Assembly: GCA_033557465.1 (NCBI GenBank)
Contig: JAWIIG010000025.1
Location: 10,486,501-10,550,500 of the forward strand
Length of the DNA: 64,000 nucleotides
Origin: Ichthyophis bannanicus
Taxonomy: Eukaryota; Chordata; Amphibia; Gymnophiona; Ichthyophiidae
Direction of reading: 5' to 3'
In this document: positions 54,933-64,000 of the stretch, piece after piece
How the letters are laid out: each line of letters begins with the position of its first letter
Numbering within the stretch: the stretch's first letter is position 1
The notes under the pieces: model-generated
What the model was told of the DNA's origin: nothing
What the model saw: the letters and a program-made list of their open reading frames with translations, nothing else
Database searches by the model: none
Translations under genes and position numbers: made by a program

Positions 54933-56846
54933 ATGGCTGCCAGCGGGTTTAAGAAGTGTGATCGGTGTAAGAAACTTATGTCTCTTACCGACACACATGA
55001 CTGCTGCCTCCGCTGCCTCGGACCCGATCATGACCCGATGATCTGTGGTCCGTGTGGAAAAATGTCCTCAAAAGCGTTGAGGAGTCGGCAGCATCAAAGA
55101 GAACGAATCTTCTCTGACTCTGCGTCCGGCCAGGCCCGGACCTCGTCAGAGGCTTCGACGTCCCGGGACTCCGGTCCTGAGCATCATCGGAGTTCCTCTG
55201 AGCGGGGGTCTCCTGCCCGGGAACATCATAGGAAGAAGAAACCCACGAGGGCGGCGTCGGTGGACGCTCCTGGTTCCTCGAGGGCCAGGTCGCATAGCCC
55301 CGATAGCCGTCCCGGGTCCTCGGAGTCGGAGAGGCCTTCGAAACATCCTCGTCTCGAGATGGAGTCTCCTGGACACGTGAGTACTGTAGTCCTCGTGGAC
55401 TCGCCTCCGAAGGAGCCGACGTCGTCGGGGCCCGAGTCGGGGGCTGCTGGGTCTCCTGAGCTCGGACTCAGGTTGACGGTCTTGGAGAGCAGTTTCGCTG
55501 CCTTCATGGACCAGCAGCGGGCATTGATCGCTGGCCTCGCCGGTGCATCTGCCCCGACCACCGGGACGTCGACATCTAAGTCGACCCCGGAGACCGAGCC
55601 GATCCTCGAGTCCATGCGAGCTCGAGTCGATCCTCGGTCGCAGTCTCCCTCGGCCTCCCGTTCGGGACTGAGGTCGTCGACGCTGGCCTTGGCGTCGGGG
55701 CGGAGGGCATTGGTGCCCGCCCGACCGGAGCCGCTCGATTCCTCCACCGAGGAGTCGGGCTGGGAGACGGAGGACGAAGAGTCCCCAGGTACTTTTCAGA
55801 CTCGGTGCGTCCCATCGGACTCGCCCGAGTCCGAACCTCGGAGACGGTCCCCCCCGGAGGACACACGGTTCTCAGACTTTGTGCGGGATATGGCCAAGGC
55901 CTTGGCATTCCCCACGGATCCCGAGGAGGAGCCTCGAGCCGAAGAGCTCGATGCCCTCCAGTATGACTCTCCCCTGAAGGAGGCCTTTACTGTACTGGTT
56001 CCTCTGATGCTGGAGCGACTTCTCTTCCGCATGTGGGAGAGCCCGGCGTCGGCGTTAAGCAAGCGGGTCGATTTCATTTATCGAGTCCGCAAGAGCCCCG
56101 GGTTCCAAAAGGCACAACTACCGCACCATTCCATGGTGGTGGAATCGGCCATGCATCAACTCAAGAGTCAGAAGATGCACTCCTCGGTGCCTCCCGGCCG
56201 GGAGGCCCGGAACCTGGATGCCCTCGGTAGGAAGTGCTTCCAGGGCTCTATGCTTGCTTGTCGAGTCCAGACATACCAGCTCTACATGGGCATGTATCTC
56301 TGAGACCTGGCAAAGGAAATTGCCGGGTTCTCTGCTGGTCTCTCTGAGGAACCTTTGCAGAGGTTCCAAGCCTTGTCAACTGGTATTCGGGAGTGCTCGA
56401 AGTTTATCTCTTGAGCAGCCTACGATGGCTTCGAAGCATCGGCTCAGGTAGCCGGAGCCGGCATCGGTGCCCGCCGACAGGCTTGGCTTCAGTCATCCGA
56501 CCTCGAGCCATGGGTTCAGGACAAGTTGGTCGATGTCCCCTGTAGAGGTGAAAACCTCTTTGGCAAGCCCATGGCTGAAAAGGCTGCACAGATCGAGACT
56601 GAGACTCTGACCAGGACTCGGCTGTCGTCCAGAAAGACCTCTGCCCCTTCTCAGAAGAAGAAGGGCTCGGGAAAAAAGCCCTTTTACCCGAGGAAGGCGG
56701 CTGCCTATAAACACTACCCTCATTATCAGGCCTCAGCAGCTCCCCAACAGGGTCAGCAGGCCAAGGGACGGGGTAATGGGTCCCGTAGGCAGCAGGCCCC
56801 CAAGCCCACAACTCCGTCCCCTGCTCAGCAGGGTGGGGGTTTTTGA
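54933..56846 (+). pseudogene. DIRS copy F gag, two premature stops
   Basis: One continuous frame equivalent to copy E gag, from the ATG at 54933 (MAASGFKKCDRCKK) to the stop at 56844-56846 (GGGF). It is interrupted by TGA at 56301-56303 and TGA at 56412-56414. In copy E both codons are CGA, so both are C-to-T changes at CpG. The Cys cluster, low-complexity region, conserved block (RFSDFVRDMAKAL) and basic tail are all present. Confidence 0.88.
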
Positions 56847-58758
56847 CTCTGTCAGCATAGCCTCTTCCCCTCCGCTGGTTTCTCTCAGCACAGGAGGCCG
56901 GCTGGTCCACTTTGCCCACAGGTGGTCGGCCATCACCTCAGATAGCCTTTCTGAACTATATGAAGCACCCAGGTATCTTCTACACTTTCACCAGGTACCT
57001 CCCTCCTACTTTCCAGGGGAGCCTCCAAGACTCCCTCTGCACAGGGATTTACTCCTTCAGGAGTTAACAAGTCTTCTTCAGGAACAGGCTGTGGAACCGG
57101 TGCCCCACCACCTGAGAGGTCACGGCTTTTATTCCAGGTATTTTCTGATACCAAAAAGAACAGGAGGCCTCAGACCCATCCTGGACTTGCGAAACCTCAA
57201 CAAGTTCCTTGCAAGGGAAAAGTTCAGGATGCTTACCCTTGGAATCCTGCTGCCCTACCTCCAGCAGGGAGACTGGCTATGCTCCTTAGATCTAAAGGAT
57301 GCCTAAACTCACATCCTTATTCATCCAGACCACAGACAATATCTCAGGTTTGTTGTGGGAGGAAATCATTACCAGTACAGAGTCCTGCCCTTTGGCCTAT
57401 CCTCCGCCCCCAGGGTGTTCACCAAATGCCTGGCAGTGGTGGCGGCCTATCTAAGACTTCAAGGCCTTTTTGTGTTTCCATACCTGGACGACTGGCTCAT
57501 CAGAGCCCAGTCTTCCCAAGAGGCCACTCAGGCCACTCATCGCACCGTGACTCTACTCCAGCACTTGGGATTTGTCATAAACTTCGCAAAGTCCACTTTG
57601 CTCCCCTCTCAAAATCTCAAATTCATAGGCGCCAGGTTGAGCACACTTCAGGCGCGAGCCTTCCTGCCTCTAGACAGGGCCCACAGGCTCATGGATCTCG
57701 CCAGCCACTTTCACAGCAATTCCCTGGTCTCTGCCAGGCAATTTCTGAGACTGCTAGGTCATATGGCTTCCACGGTCCATGTGACCCCCAATGCCCGCCT
57801 GAACATGCGACCTGCTCAGTGGTGCCTTCGCATGCAATGGCATCAGGCCACGGGGAGCCTGGCGGACTCAGTACAGGTGTCCGACCTGCTGGTCTCTTCT
57901 CTGCGGTGGTGGCTTCATCTGCCAAACCTGGTGCTGGGGATGGACTTTCAATCTCCTCCACCTACTCAGGTACTGACAACCGATGCTTCTCTCCTAGGTT
58001 GGGGAGCACATTGCCAAGGGACATGTACTCAGGGTCTCTGGACTCCTTGGGAGTCTGCTCAGCAGATAAACTTCCTGGAGCTCAGAGCCATCCACCTAGC
58101 TCTGAGAGCCTTCTTCCACCTCACTTCTCACCAGTCTGTGCTAGTCCAGACGGACAATCAGGTTGCGATGTTCTATGTCAACAAACAAAGGGGCACAGGC
58201 TCCTTCCTTCTCTGTCAGGATGCACAAAAACTGTGCTTTTGGGCCGTCCTTCACGGCATCCTCCTCAAAGCTGTCTATCTCCCAGGTCAAGAAAATTACC
58301 TGGCAGAGAAGCTGAGCAGGATCCTCCAACCCCACGAGTGGAGATTGGATCCGTTGGTGGTTCAGCGGATCTTTCTCAAGTGGGGCCTTCCCACCATGGA
58401 TCTATTTGCCAGTCCTCTGAACTGGCAGCTTCCCAAATTCTGCTCTCGACAACCGCATCCTCTCAGAGTAGCGGCGGATGCTTTTCTGATCCCATGGTCC
58501 ACAGGCCTCTTGTATGCCTTTCCTCCCATGCCACTGGTGTCTCGGACGCTCTTCAAGGTTCTCAGAGACAGAGCCTCGATGATCCTAGTGGCTCCCCGGT
58601 GGCCGAGACAGCCCTGGTTCCTGCTTCTAATGCAGATGGTGATGGACACTCCTCTTCCTCTGGGGTTTCAACCCGATCTCCTATCACAGGATCAGGGGAC
58701 TCTCCTACACCCCAATCTCCGGTCCCTTCATCTGATGGCCTGGCTGCTGAAAGGGTAG
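56847..58758 (+). pseudogene. DIRS copy F pol, one stop and a small inversion
   Basis: The RT frame is open apart from TAA at 57304-57306, in place of TAC in DAYTHILIHP. The active site FPYLDDWLI, RNase H (LTTDASLLGWGAH, QTDNQVAMFYVNKQRG) and methyltransferase-like region (DLFASPLN, YAFPPMPLVSRTLFK) are present to the stop at 58756-58758. About 31 bases at 56943-56973 are inverted relative to copy E, which replaces a ten-residue stretch near the N-terminus without shifting the frame. Confidence 0.87.
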
Positions 58759-59792
58759 TCCTTGCTCCCCTCCTGCTGCCTCGGGAGGTGGAAGAGGTCG
58801 TCTTGGCCTCCAGGCGGCCCTCCACCCGGAAATCCTACGCTCTTAAGTGGCGTCGGTTCTCCATGTGGTGTGCTCAGCAGTCTGAGAATCCCTTCTCCTG
58901 CTTGGTGGCAGTGGTCTTGCAATATTTGCTTTACCTCTCCAATCTGGGCCTTAAGTCCAACTCTGTCAGAGTCCACTTCAGTGCTCTTTCTGCACATCAC
59001 GCACCGGTGGATGGCAGGCCTCTTTCCAACCACCCTTTGGTGGCTCGTTTTCTCCGAGGCCTCCTCCTTAAGCCTCCTTTGCGCCCTCCAGCCCCTGATT
59101 GGGATCTGAATGTGGTCTTACAGCGGATTACCTGTCTGCCCTTTGAACCTATGGCTACCTGCCCTCTTTGTTTTCTTTCCTGGAAAACCTTGTTTTTGGT
59201 AGCCCTTACCTCTGCTAGGCGCGTTAGTGAACTGCAGGCCCTAGTGTCTGTTCCTCCTTACACAAGGTTCTACAGGAATAGGGTAGTCTTACGGACTCAC
59301 CCTAAGTTTCTTCCAAAAGTGGTTTCTCCTTTTCATCTCAACCAGGAGGTGGTTCTTCTGACCTTCTTTCCCAGGCCGCACTCCAGCTGGGCTGAAATGG
59401 TCCTGCACACCCTGGACTGTAGAAGGGCCTTGTCCTTCTACCCTGACAGTTCGCGGGAGCATAGGAGGGCTGTTCAGCTCTTCGTTTCTTTTGACCCCAA
59501 TAAATTGGGGCTACCTGTCTCCAAGCATACCTTGTCCATTTGGGTAGCTGACTGTATCGCCTGGGCTTATGGGGCAGCCGGCCTCTCATTGGAGGGTCGA
59601 GTCACGGCTCATCGTGTCAGGGCGAAGGCTGCGTCAGTGGCTCATCTCCGCTCTGTTCCGTTGGCAGACATCGGCCGGGCCGCTACTTGGTTTTCAAGCC
59701 AGACTTTTGCGGCCCATTACTGCCTGGAGAGGGAGACCCGCAGGGACAGTGCTTTCGGTCAGGCAGTCCTCCACAATCTCTTTGAGGTTTAG
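58740..59792 (+). CDS. DIRS copy F tyrosine recombinase, open frame
   Basis: The domain is in the -1 frame to pol and in a frame open since 57279; there is no clear start codon, so the start is set at the homology boundary (LAAERVV). It contains ASRRPSTRKSYALKWRRF, TSARRVSEL, TAHRVRAKA (HxxR), RAATW and HYCLERE with the nucleophile Tyr. One conserved Cys (ICRAATW in copy E) is Gly here, and the segment YPDSSREH replaces YLDRTREH. The domain is uninterrupted although the element around it is damaged. Confidence 0.82.
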   Translation: MAAERVVLAPLLLPREVEEVVLASRRPSTRKSYALKWRRFSMWCAQQSENPFSCLVAVVLQYLLYLSNLGLKSNSVRVHFSALSAHHAPVDGRPLSNHPLVARFLRGLLLKPPLRPPAPDWDLNVVLQRITCLPFEPMATCPLCFLSWKTLFLVALTSARRVSELQALVSVPPYTRFYRNRVVLRTHPKFLPKVVSPFHLNQEVVLLTFFPRPHSSWAEMVLHTLDCRRALSFYPDSSREHRRAVQLFVSFDPNKLGLPVSKHTLSIWVADCIAWAYGAAGLSLEGRVTAHRVRAKAASVAHLRSVPLADIGRAATWFSSQTFAAHYCLERETRRDSAFGQAVLHNLFEV

Positions 59793-59966
59793 GCAACGCC
59801 TACCCTCCGGCCCTGGTGTTGGGCTACCGGTCGGGGGCGTTTACTGAGCTAGAGGGAGCTCATTTTTCTGCTTGAGGTCTCCGGTAGCCTTAAGCTAGGG
59901 AGTCCCATATGTGAGGACTGACTTCCTGCTTGGTCCTGTAGAAAGAGTAGTTACACACCTGTAACA

Positions 59967-61985
59967 GAACTACTCTATACCCCTGCTGTTCAGTGTTGGT
60001 ATCAGGCTCCTCAGAAGGGTCAGCAACATCCAAAACAGCAAAAGAAGGCTTAGACTCCAAGTCTAGGCCACTTCAGCAGGCCCAAACTGCTCTGGGTTTT
60101 TGACTCCTTTCTCGAGAACATAGCTGTCCTGCCTCTGGAGAATCCTGACCCTGTCCACATTCCCGGCAGACTATGCTCACAGGTGCCATCTCATTACCTC
60201 TGAGCAGTGGACATTATCCATAGTGCAGGAGGGATACAAACTTCATCTACAAAGTCTTCCCCCACCCCTGACTTCACCAGGAGAGTTCCATTCTCAGCCC
60301 CCTCTCACTGCCCTGTTACTACAAGAAGTTGCCTCCCTTCTACTACAGGGTGCAATATAGGAGGTTCCAACATTCCAGTAGTATGCTGTTCTCCAGGACT
60401 TCTGTTTTCCCTACTTTCTTATTCCAAGGAAAACTGGGGGATACAGGCCCATCTGGACCTCAGAAAACTAAACAAGTATCTCCTGTGGGAGAAATTCAAG
60501 ATGATCTCCCTGGGGACCCTTCTTCCCTATCTCCAGAGTCAGGATTGGCTCTGTTCTCAAGATGTAAAGGAAGTGTACACTCACATTCTTATCCATCCAG
60601 AGCACAGACAATTCCTGTACTTCATGTTTCGGGAAAGACACTATCAATACAGAGTCCTTCCTTTTGGCTTTGTCTGTCTCTGCCCCAAGAGTCTTCACAA
60701 AATGTATGGCATAGTAGCTGCATTCCTAAGGACATTTCTCTTCTCTTACTTAAATGATTGGCTCATAAGGGCAAGCACTGCTCAGGAGACCAGTCTGTCC
60801 CTCTCATGCACCATGCAGGTGTTACAACACTTGGGATTTGTTATAAATCTTCCACAGTCCCCACTTGTCCCGTCTCAAACTCTAGAGTTCATAGTGGCCC
60901 TCTTAAATACTCAGCAGTCAAGAGCATTTCTGCCCCAACTCCACTGTTCTCGACTCAGTCAATTAGTTCTTGAGGCATGCTTGAGATGCTATCTTACTGC
61001 TCAAGAGATGCTACAACTTCTGGATCATATGGCATCAACGGTACATGTAGTTTTGTATGCCTGTCTACACGTGTGCACAGCCCAATGGACACTGGCATCC
61101 CAGTGGTCTCAAGCATCAGGTTGCCTAGGGAACAAGATGTCTCTACTCTTCTGATCTCATCTCTCCAGTGGTGGTGATCCCCAGAAAATCTCCTTGTAGG
61201 GTCACCTTTTCAGCTGCCAGTACATCAATGTACCCTGATGATGGATGCATCCAGACTGGACTGGGGAGCCTATCTTGGATCTCTCTCCACTCAAGGCCTC
61301 TGGTCTCAGCAGGAGTCACAACTTCACATAAATCTTTTGGAACTCAGAGCCATTCTCAATGCTCTCAAAGTCTTCCAAGACCATCTTTGTTGCTGCAGAG
61401 TCCTAGTCCAAACCGGCAATCAAGTAGCCATGTTCTACGTGAACAAGCAAGACAGAACAGGTTCTTGGACTCTCTGCAATGAGGTTCTACATCTCTGGTC
61501 CTTTGCCATACATCATCACATTCACCTCTATGCGGTGTATCTCCTGGGCAAGCTCAATGTCTTAGCGGACAGACTAAGTTAAATCCTTCTCCCCCATGCG
61601 TGATCTCATCATGTAGACAAAGTCTGTCACATTTTTCAGATCTGGGGAACTCTAGAGGTAGACCTGTTTGCAAATCCTCAGAAGGCCAAGCTCCCTCGCT
61701 TCTGTACCAGGACTCCTGCACTGGACAGCCAGCAAGTGGATGCCTTTCACCTCAACTGGGGTCAAGGCTTCCTATGTGCCTTCCCTCCCATTCCCCTAAT
61801 TCCCAAGATTCTTTTCAAATTCCAGAGGGACAGGGGCTTCATGATGCTCATAGCCTCATGCTGGCCATGTCAACCATGGTACCCTCTCCTTCTACATCTG
61901 TCTCGCGCTCAGCCTATAGTTCTGGGGTCTGCTCCAGATCTCCCCTCTCAGGAGGAGGGGAAGCTGCTCCATCTCAATCTGCAGT
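59967..61985 (+). pseudogene. DIRS copy G gag tail and pol, heavily decayed
   Basis: After copy F the basic gag tail resumes (QQHPKQQKKA). RT pieces follow: YLLWEKFKMISLGTLLPYL, DVKEVYTHILIHPEH (DAYTH changed to EVYTH), YQYRVLPFGF and LFSYLNDWLIRA, in which the YLDD box reads YLND. RNase H is readable around 61238-61582 (MDASRLDWGAYL, NLLELRAILNALK, NQVAMFYVNKQ) with the first Asp context altered. The methyltransferase-like end is at 61736-62017 (LCAFPPIPLIPKILFK). Stops and frame changes are numerous. Confidence 0.8.
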
Positions 61986-61989
61986 CTCT

Positions 61990-63048
61990 CCTCATAGCAT
62001 GGCTGCTGAAGGCATAGCCTTCCAAGACATTAACCTTCCCCAGGAGGTTAAGGGAATCTTAGCTTCTAAGAAGCCATCCACCAGCCGGTCCTATGCTTTC
62101 AAATGGCATAGGTTTTCTTTCTGGTGTTCTCAGAAGAATCTTAATCCCTTCTCAGCTCTGATGGAGGCGCTGCTTGAGTATCTCCTCCACCTCTCTTCTT
62201 CTGGTCTCAAAACCAATTGGGTAAGAGTACACCTAAGTGCAATTGTGGCCTCTCACGTGCCCTTAGATGGTCAACCCATCTCTTAGCCGCTCGTAGCACG
62301 CTTCATGAGGGTTCTTCTATTAACCAAGCCTCCCATAAAGTCACTTCCAATGGCATGGGATTTCAATATTGTTCTAGGTCAGCTTCTCAAACCGCTCTTT
62401 GAACCTCTAGCCACCACTACCTCACTTAAGTTTCTCACATGGAAGATCATCTTCCTCATTGCCCTCACTTCAGCATGATGCATTACTGAGCTCCAGGCCT
62501 TAGTGGCTGACTCTCCTTACACACGGTTCCACTATGATAAGGTAGTTCTAAGGATTCACCCTCACTTCATGCTGAAGGTGGTCTCGCCCTTCCACTTGAA
62601 CCAGCCTGTCTCCCTTCCTGTGTTTTTCTCTAGACCGCACTCATCTAAGGCAGAAGCAACTCTCCATACTCTGGATTGTAAACGTGCCTTAGCTTTTTAT
62701 CTTCAGCAGCCTTGAGAGCACCAGAAAGCTTCTCAACTGTTCATCTCCTTTGACTAGTCATCTGGGTTGCCAGTATCCAAGCGTACTCTCTCGAAGTGGA
62801 TAGCTGACTGCATCACTTTTGCTTATGAAAAGGCAGGACTCTCCCTCAAGGGTCATGTCTCTGCCCATAATGTTCGAGCCATGGCTACCCTGATGGCAAA
62901 TCTACATTCGGTAGCTATTGACAAGATTTGCAAAGCAGCAGCTTGGTCTTCTATCCATACTTTTGCTGCTCCATACTGCCTAGACAAGGACTCCTGCTGG
63001 GATGCCATTTTTGGCCAGGCTGTTCTCCAACATCTCTTTCAGACTTAG
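61990..63048 (+). pseudogene. DIRS copy G tyrosine recombinase, decayed
   Basis: Starts ASKKPSTSRSYAFKWHRF, with stops near 62284, at the catalytic Arg position near 62476 (SA-stop-C where others have SARR, that is CGA and CGC both changed to TG), near 62713 and near 62755. The last piece 62767-63048 is open and holds SAHNVRAMA, KAAAWSS and PYCLDKD. It ends at the usual stop. Confidence 0.82.
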
Positions 63049-63512
63049 AGCAACTCCTACACTCCATCCTGGGTTTTGATACCAGACATCCATGCAGGAT
63101 ACATGATCTCTTTAGGAATACCTGTAAAAATCCACAGCCGATTCTGAGGTCATCTCTCTGGCTGCTTCTAGCTAAGGAGTCCCATATGTGAAGACTACAT
63201 TTCTGTTTGTTACTGGAGATAGCGTAGTTACTCGTCTGTAACAGCAGGAATTTAGTCTTCACAACCCACCCTCATCCCCTAGGAATTGTAGGTCTTTCTC
63301 TCCTTTTATCTCAGCTATAAACAGAAGAGGAACAGCTGGAATGGCGGGAAGGCAGCTGCGCATGCACAGTGGGATGCTCCCAAAAGCTTTCCTATTGGAT
63401 GCTGGGGAGCGTTCCCATGTGGGCTCTGTCGGTACTGATCTCATCCATATGTGAAGACTAAATTCCTGCTGTTCCCGGAGATCACCCGTTACAGGTTTGC
63501 AGCTACACTTTG

Positions 63513-64000
63513 GGTGCATGTCCTCTTCCACTCCTGGATCCCAGAGGGCAGGGCATTGCCTCCGTCCATCAGTACTTGGTGAAAATCCCTTCCTGAAGAC
63601 ATGTCTTTTCAGGAATTTATCCAAGACATGGTGGCGGGCCTATCGATTCTGGTGGCAGAACCGGAACCAAAAGAGGAGCTGGAGATACTCCAGTACCCCA
63701 CAGCCCTAAAGGAGGCCGCAATCTTTCCGGTGCACAGAATCCTTCACAACTTGATGTGGGTGATTCCTCTAACAGTTTCCCCGATTAGTTGTCATCTTGA
63801 TACCATGTACAGGGTACAGGAGTGTCCTGGTTTCCAGAACCCACAGCTTCCACACTATGGTGGCAGAATCAGTGATGCGTCACAGCAAAAGTGGCAAAAA
63901 ACATTCTTTCATGAATCCAGGAATCTCGATTCCTTTGCCTGTCGATCCTTCCAATTGTCGATGCTAGCTAGCAGGCTTAACTCTTACATCCTCTATATGG
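63513..64000 (+). pseudogene. DIRS gag fragment (copy H), running off the window
   Basis: From about 63594 this reads EDMSFQEFIQDMVAGLSILV, continuing with LDTMYRVQECPGFQ and, after a small indel near 63860, SFACRSFQLSMLASRL and SYILYM at the window end. It is subfamily-1c-like gag. No 5' end, Cys cluster or leader precedes it: it abuts the 3' terminus of copy G. The covered part is the same gag block that copy G lacks. Confidence 0.75.

Larger units (their letters stand above)
54533..59966 (+). mobile_element. DIRS copy F (subfamily 2), nested in copy G, lacking its 3' inverted repeat
   Basis: The 5' end TTCTCCAGGACCAAGCAGG matches copy E exactly in position. Gag, pol and recombinase follow in the same order with moderate divergence from E. 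The 3' side stops inside the internal complementary region at CACCTGTAACAG (59956-59967), where copy E continues for about 320 more bases. The flanking sequence on both sides is copy G gag. No target duplication is evident. Confidence 0.9.
53203..63512 (+). mobile_element. DIRS copy G (subfamily 1c), old, split by copy F
   Basis: 5' end CTCCAGGAAACAAGCAGG near 53203; gag remnant to about 54532; then copy F; the gag tail resumes near 59970, followed by pol, recombinase, a shortened internal complementary region (about 63180-63270) and the 3' end near 63512. It is clearly diverged from A, B and C, with many stops. The complementary region lacks the bases GGTGATCTCTGGGAACA present in copy A, probably a deletion between two AACAG repeats. 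Confidence 0.87.

Noticed and set aside
1..64000. CRISPR arrays, operons, bacterial promoters or ribosomal RNA
   Set aside because: The introns, SINEs, LINEs and DIRS elements show a vertebrate nuclear genome. No regularly spaced repeats or rRNA sequence were seen.

Overview
This is a window of a large, repeat-rich vertebrate nuclear genome. The only host gene I recognise is the 3' end of UBE2J2 on the + strand: its last two coding exons at 33810-33890 and 34518-34802, with intact splice sites and the tail-anchor helix. Everything else is mobile DNA in several states of decay. The main families are DIRS-type tyrosine-recombinase retrotransposons, an L1-type LINE, a jockey-superfamily (L2/CR1-like) LINE, Penelope-like elements, tRNA-derived SINEs and DNA transposons. 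A large genome dominated by DIRS elements points to an amphibian, most likely a caecilian or salamander. That assignment is an inference from repeat content, not a sequence match. If UBE2J2 has its usual exon structure, the whole of 1-33809 lies inside one of its introns.

Layout. 1-5438: DIRS copy A, 5' end outside the window, gag and pol open, recombinase frameshifted. About 6000-6730: a minus-strand Penelope-like fragment split by a SINE with a 9-bp target duplication. 7096-10418: a plus-strand Penelope-like GIY-YIG fragment split by a 2839-bp DNA transposon (7490-10328). That transposon has about 150-bp inverted ends, a TTA target duplication and one decayed gene of a zinc-cluster protein family I cannot place in a named transposase superfamily. 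11141-20505: an old DIRS (D) that was invaded by DIRS copy B (11541-17194) and carries an internal inversion of about 1.8 kb. 21213-21516: a SINE. 21855-27653: a near full-length L1 with a perfect 16-bp target duplication. 28001-28394: a DIRS 5' stub (I). 28395 to about 30600 (perhaps to 31850): a minus-strand LINE. 33810 to about 36740: UBE2J2 exons and 3' UTR. 38461-44320: a palindromic MITE-like element split by DIRS copy C. 47018-52803: DIRS copy E, a different, GC-rich subfamily with intact gag and recombinase. 53203-63512: DIRS copy G, split by DIRS copy F (54533 to about 59966). 63513-64000: gag of a further DIRS copy (H) running off the window.

How the DIRS genes work together. Each element has gag (an N-terminal Cys/His cluster and a basic tail), then pol (reverse transcriptase, RNase H and the methyltransferase-like region known in DIRS elements), then a tyrosine recombinase. 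Pol is in the +1 frame relative to gag, and the recombinase is in the -1 frame relative to pol. The ends are inverted repeats, and an internal complementary region near the 3' end pairs with both termini, as expected for a family that integrates through a circular intermediate without target duplication. Four insertions can be dated relative to their hosts (B in D, C in the MITE, F in G, the DNA transposon in a Penelope element), so the window keeps a readable order of events.
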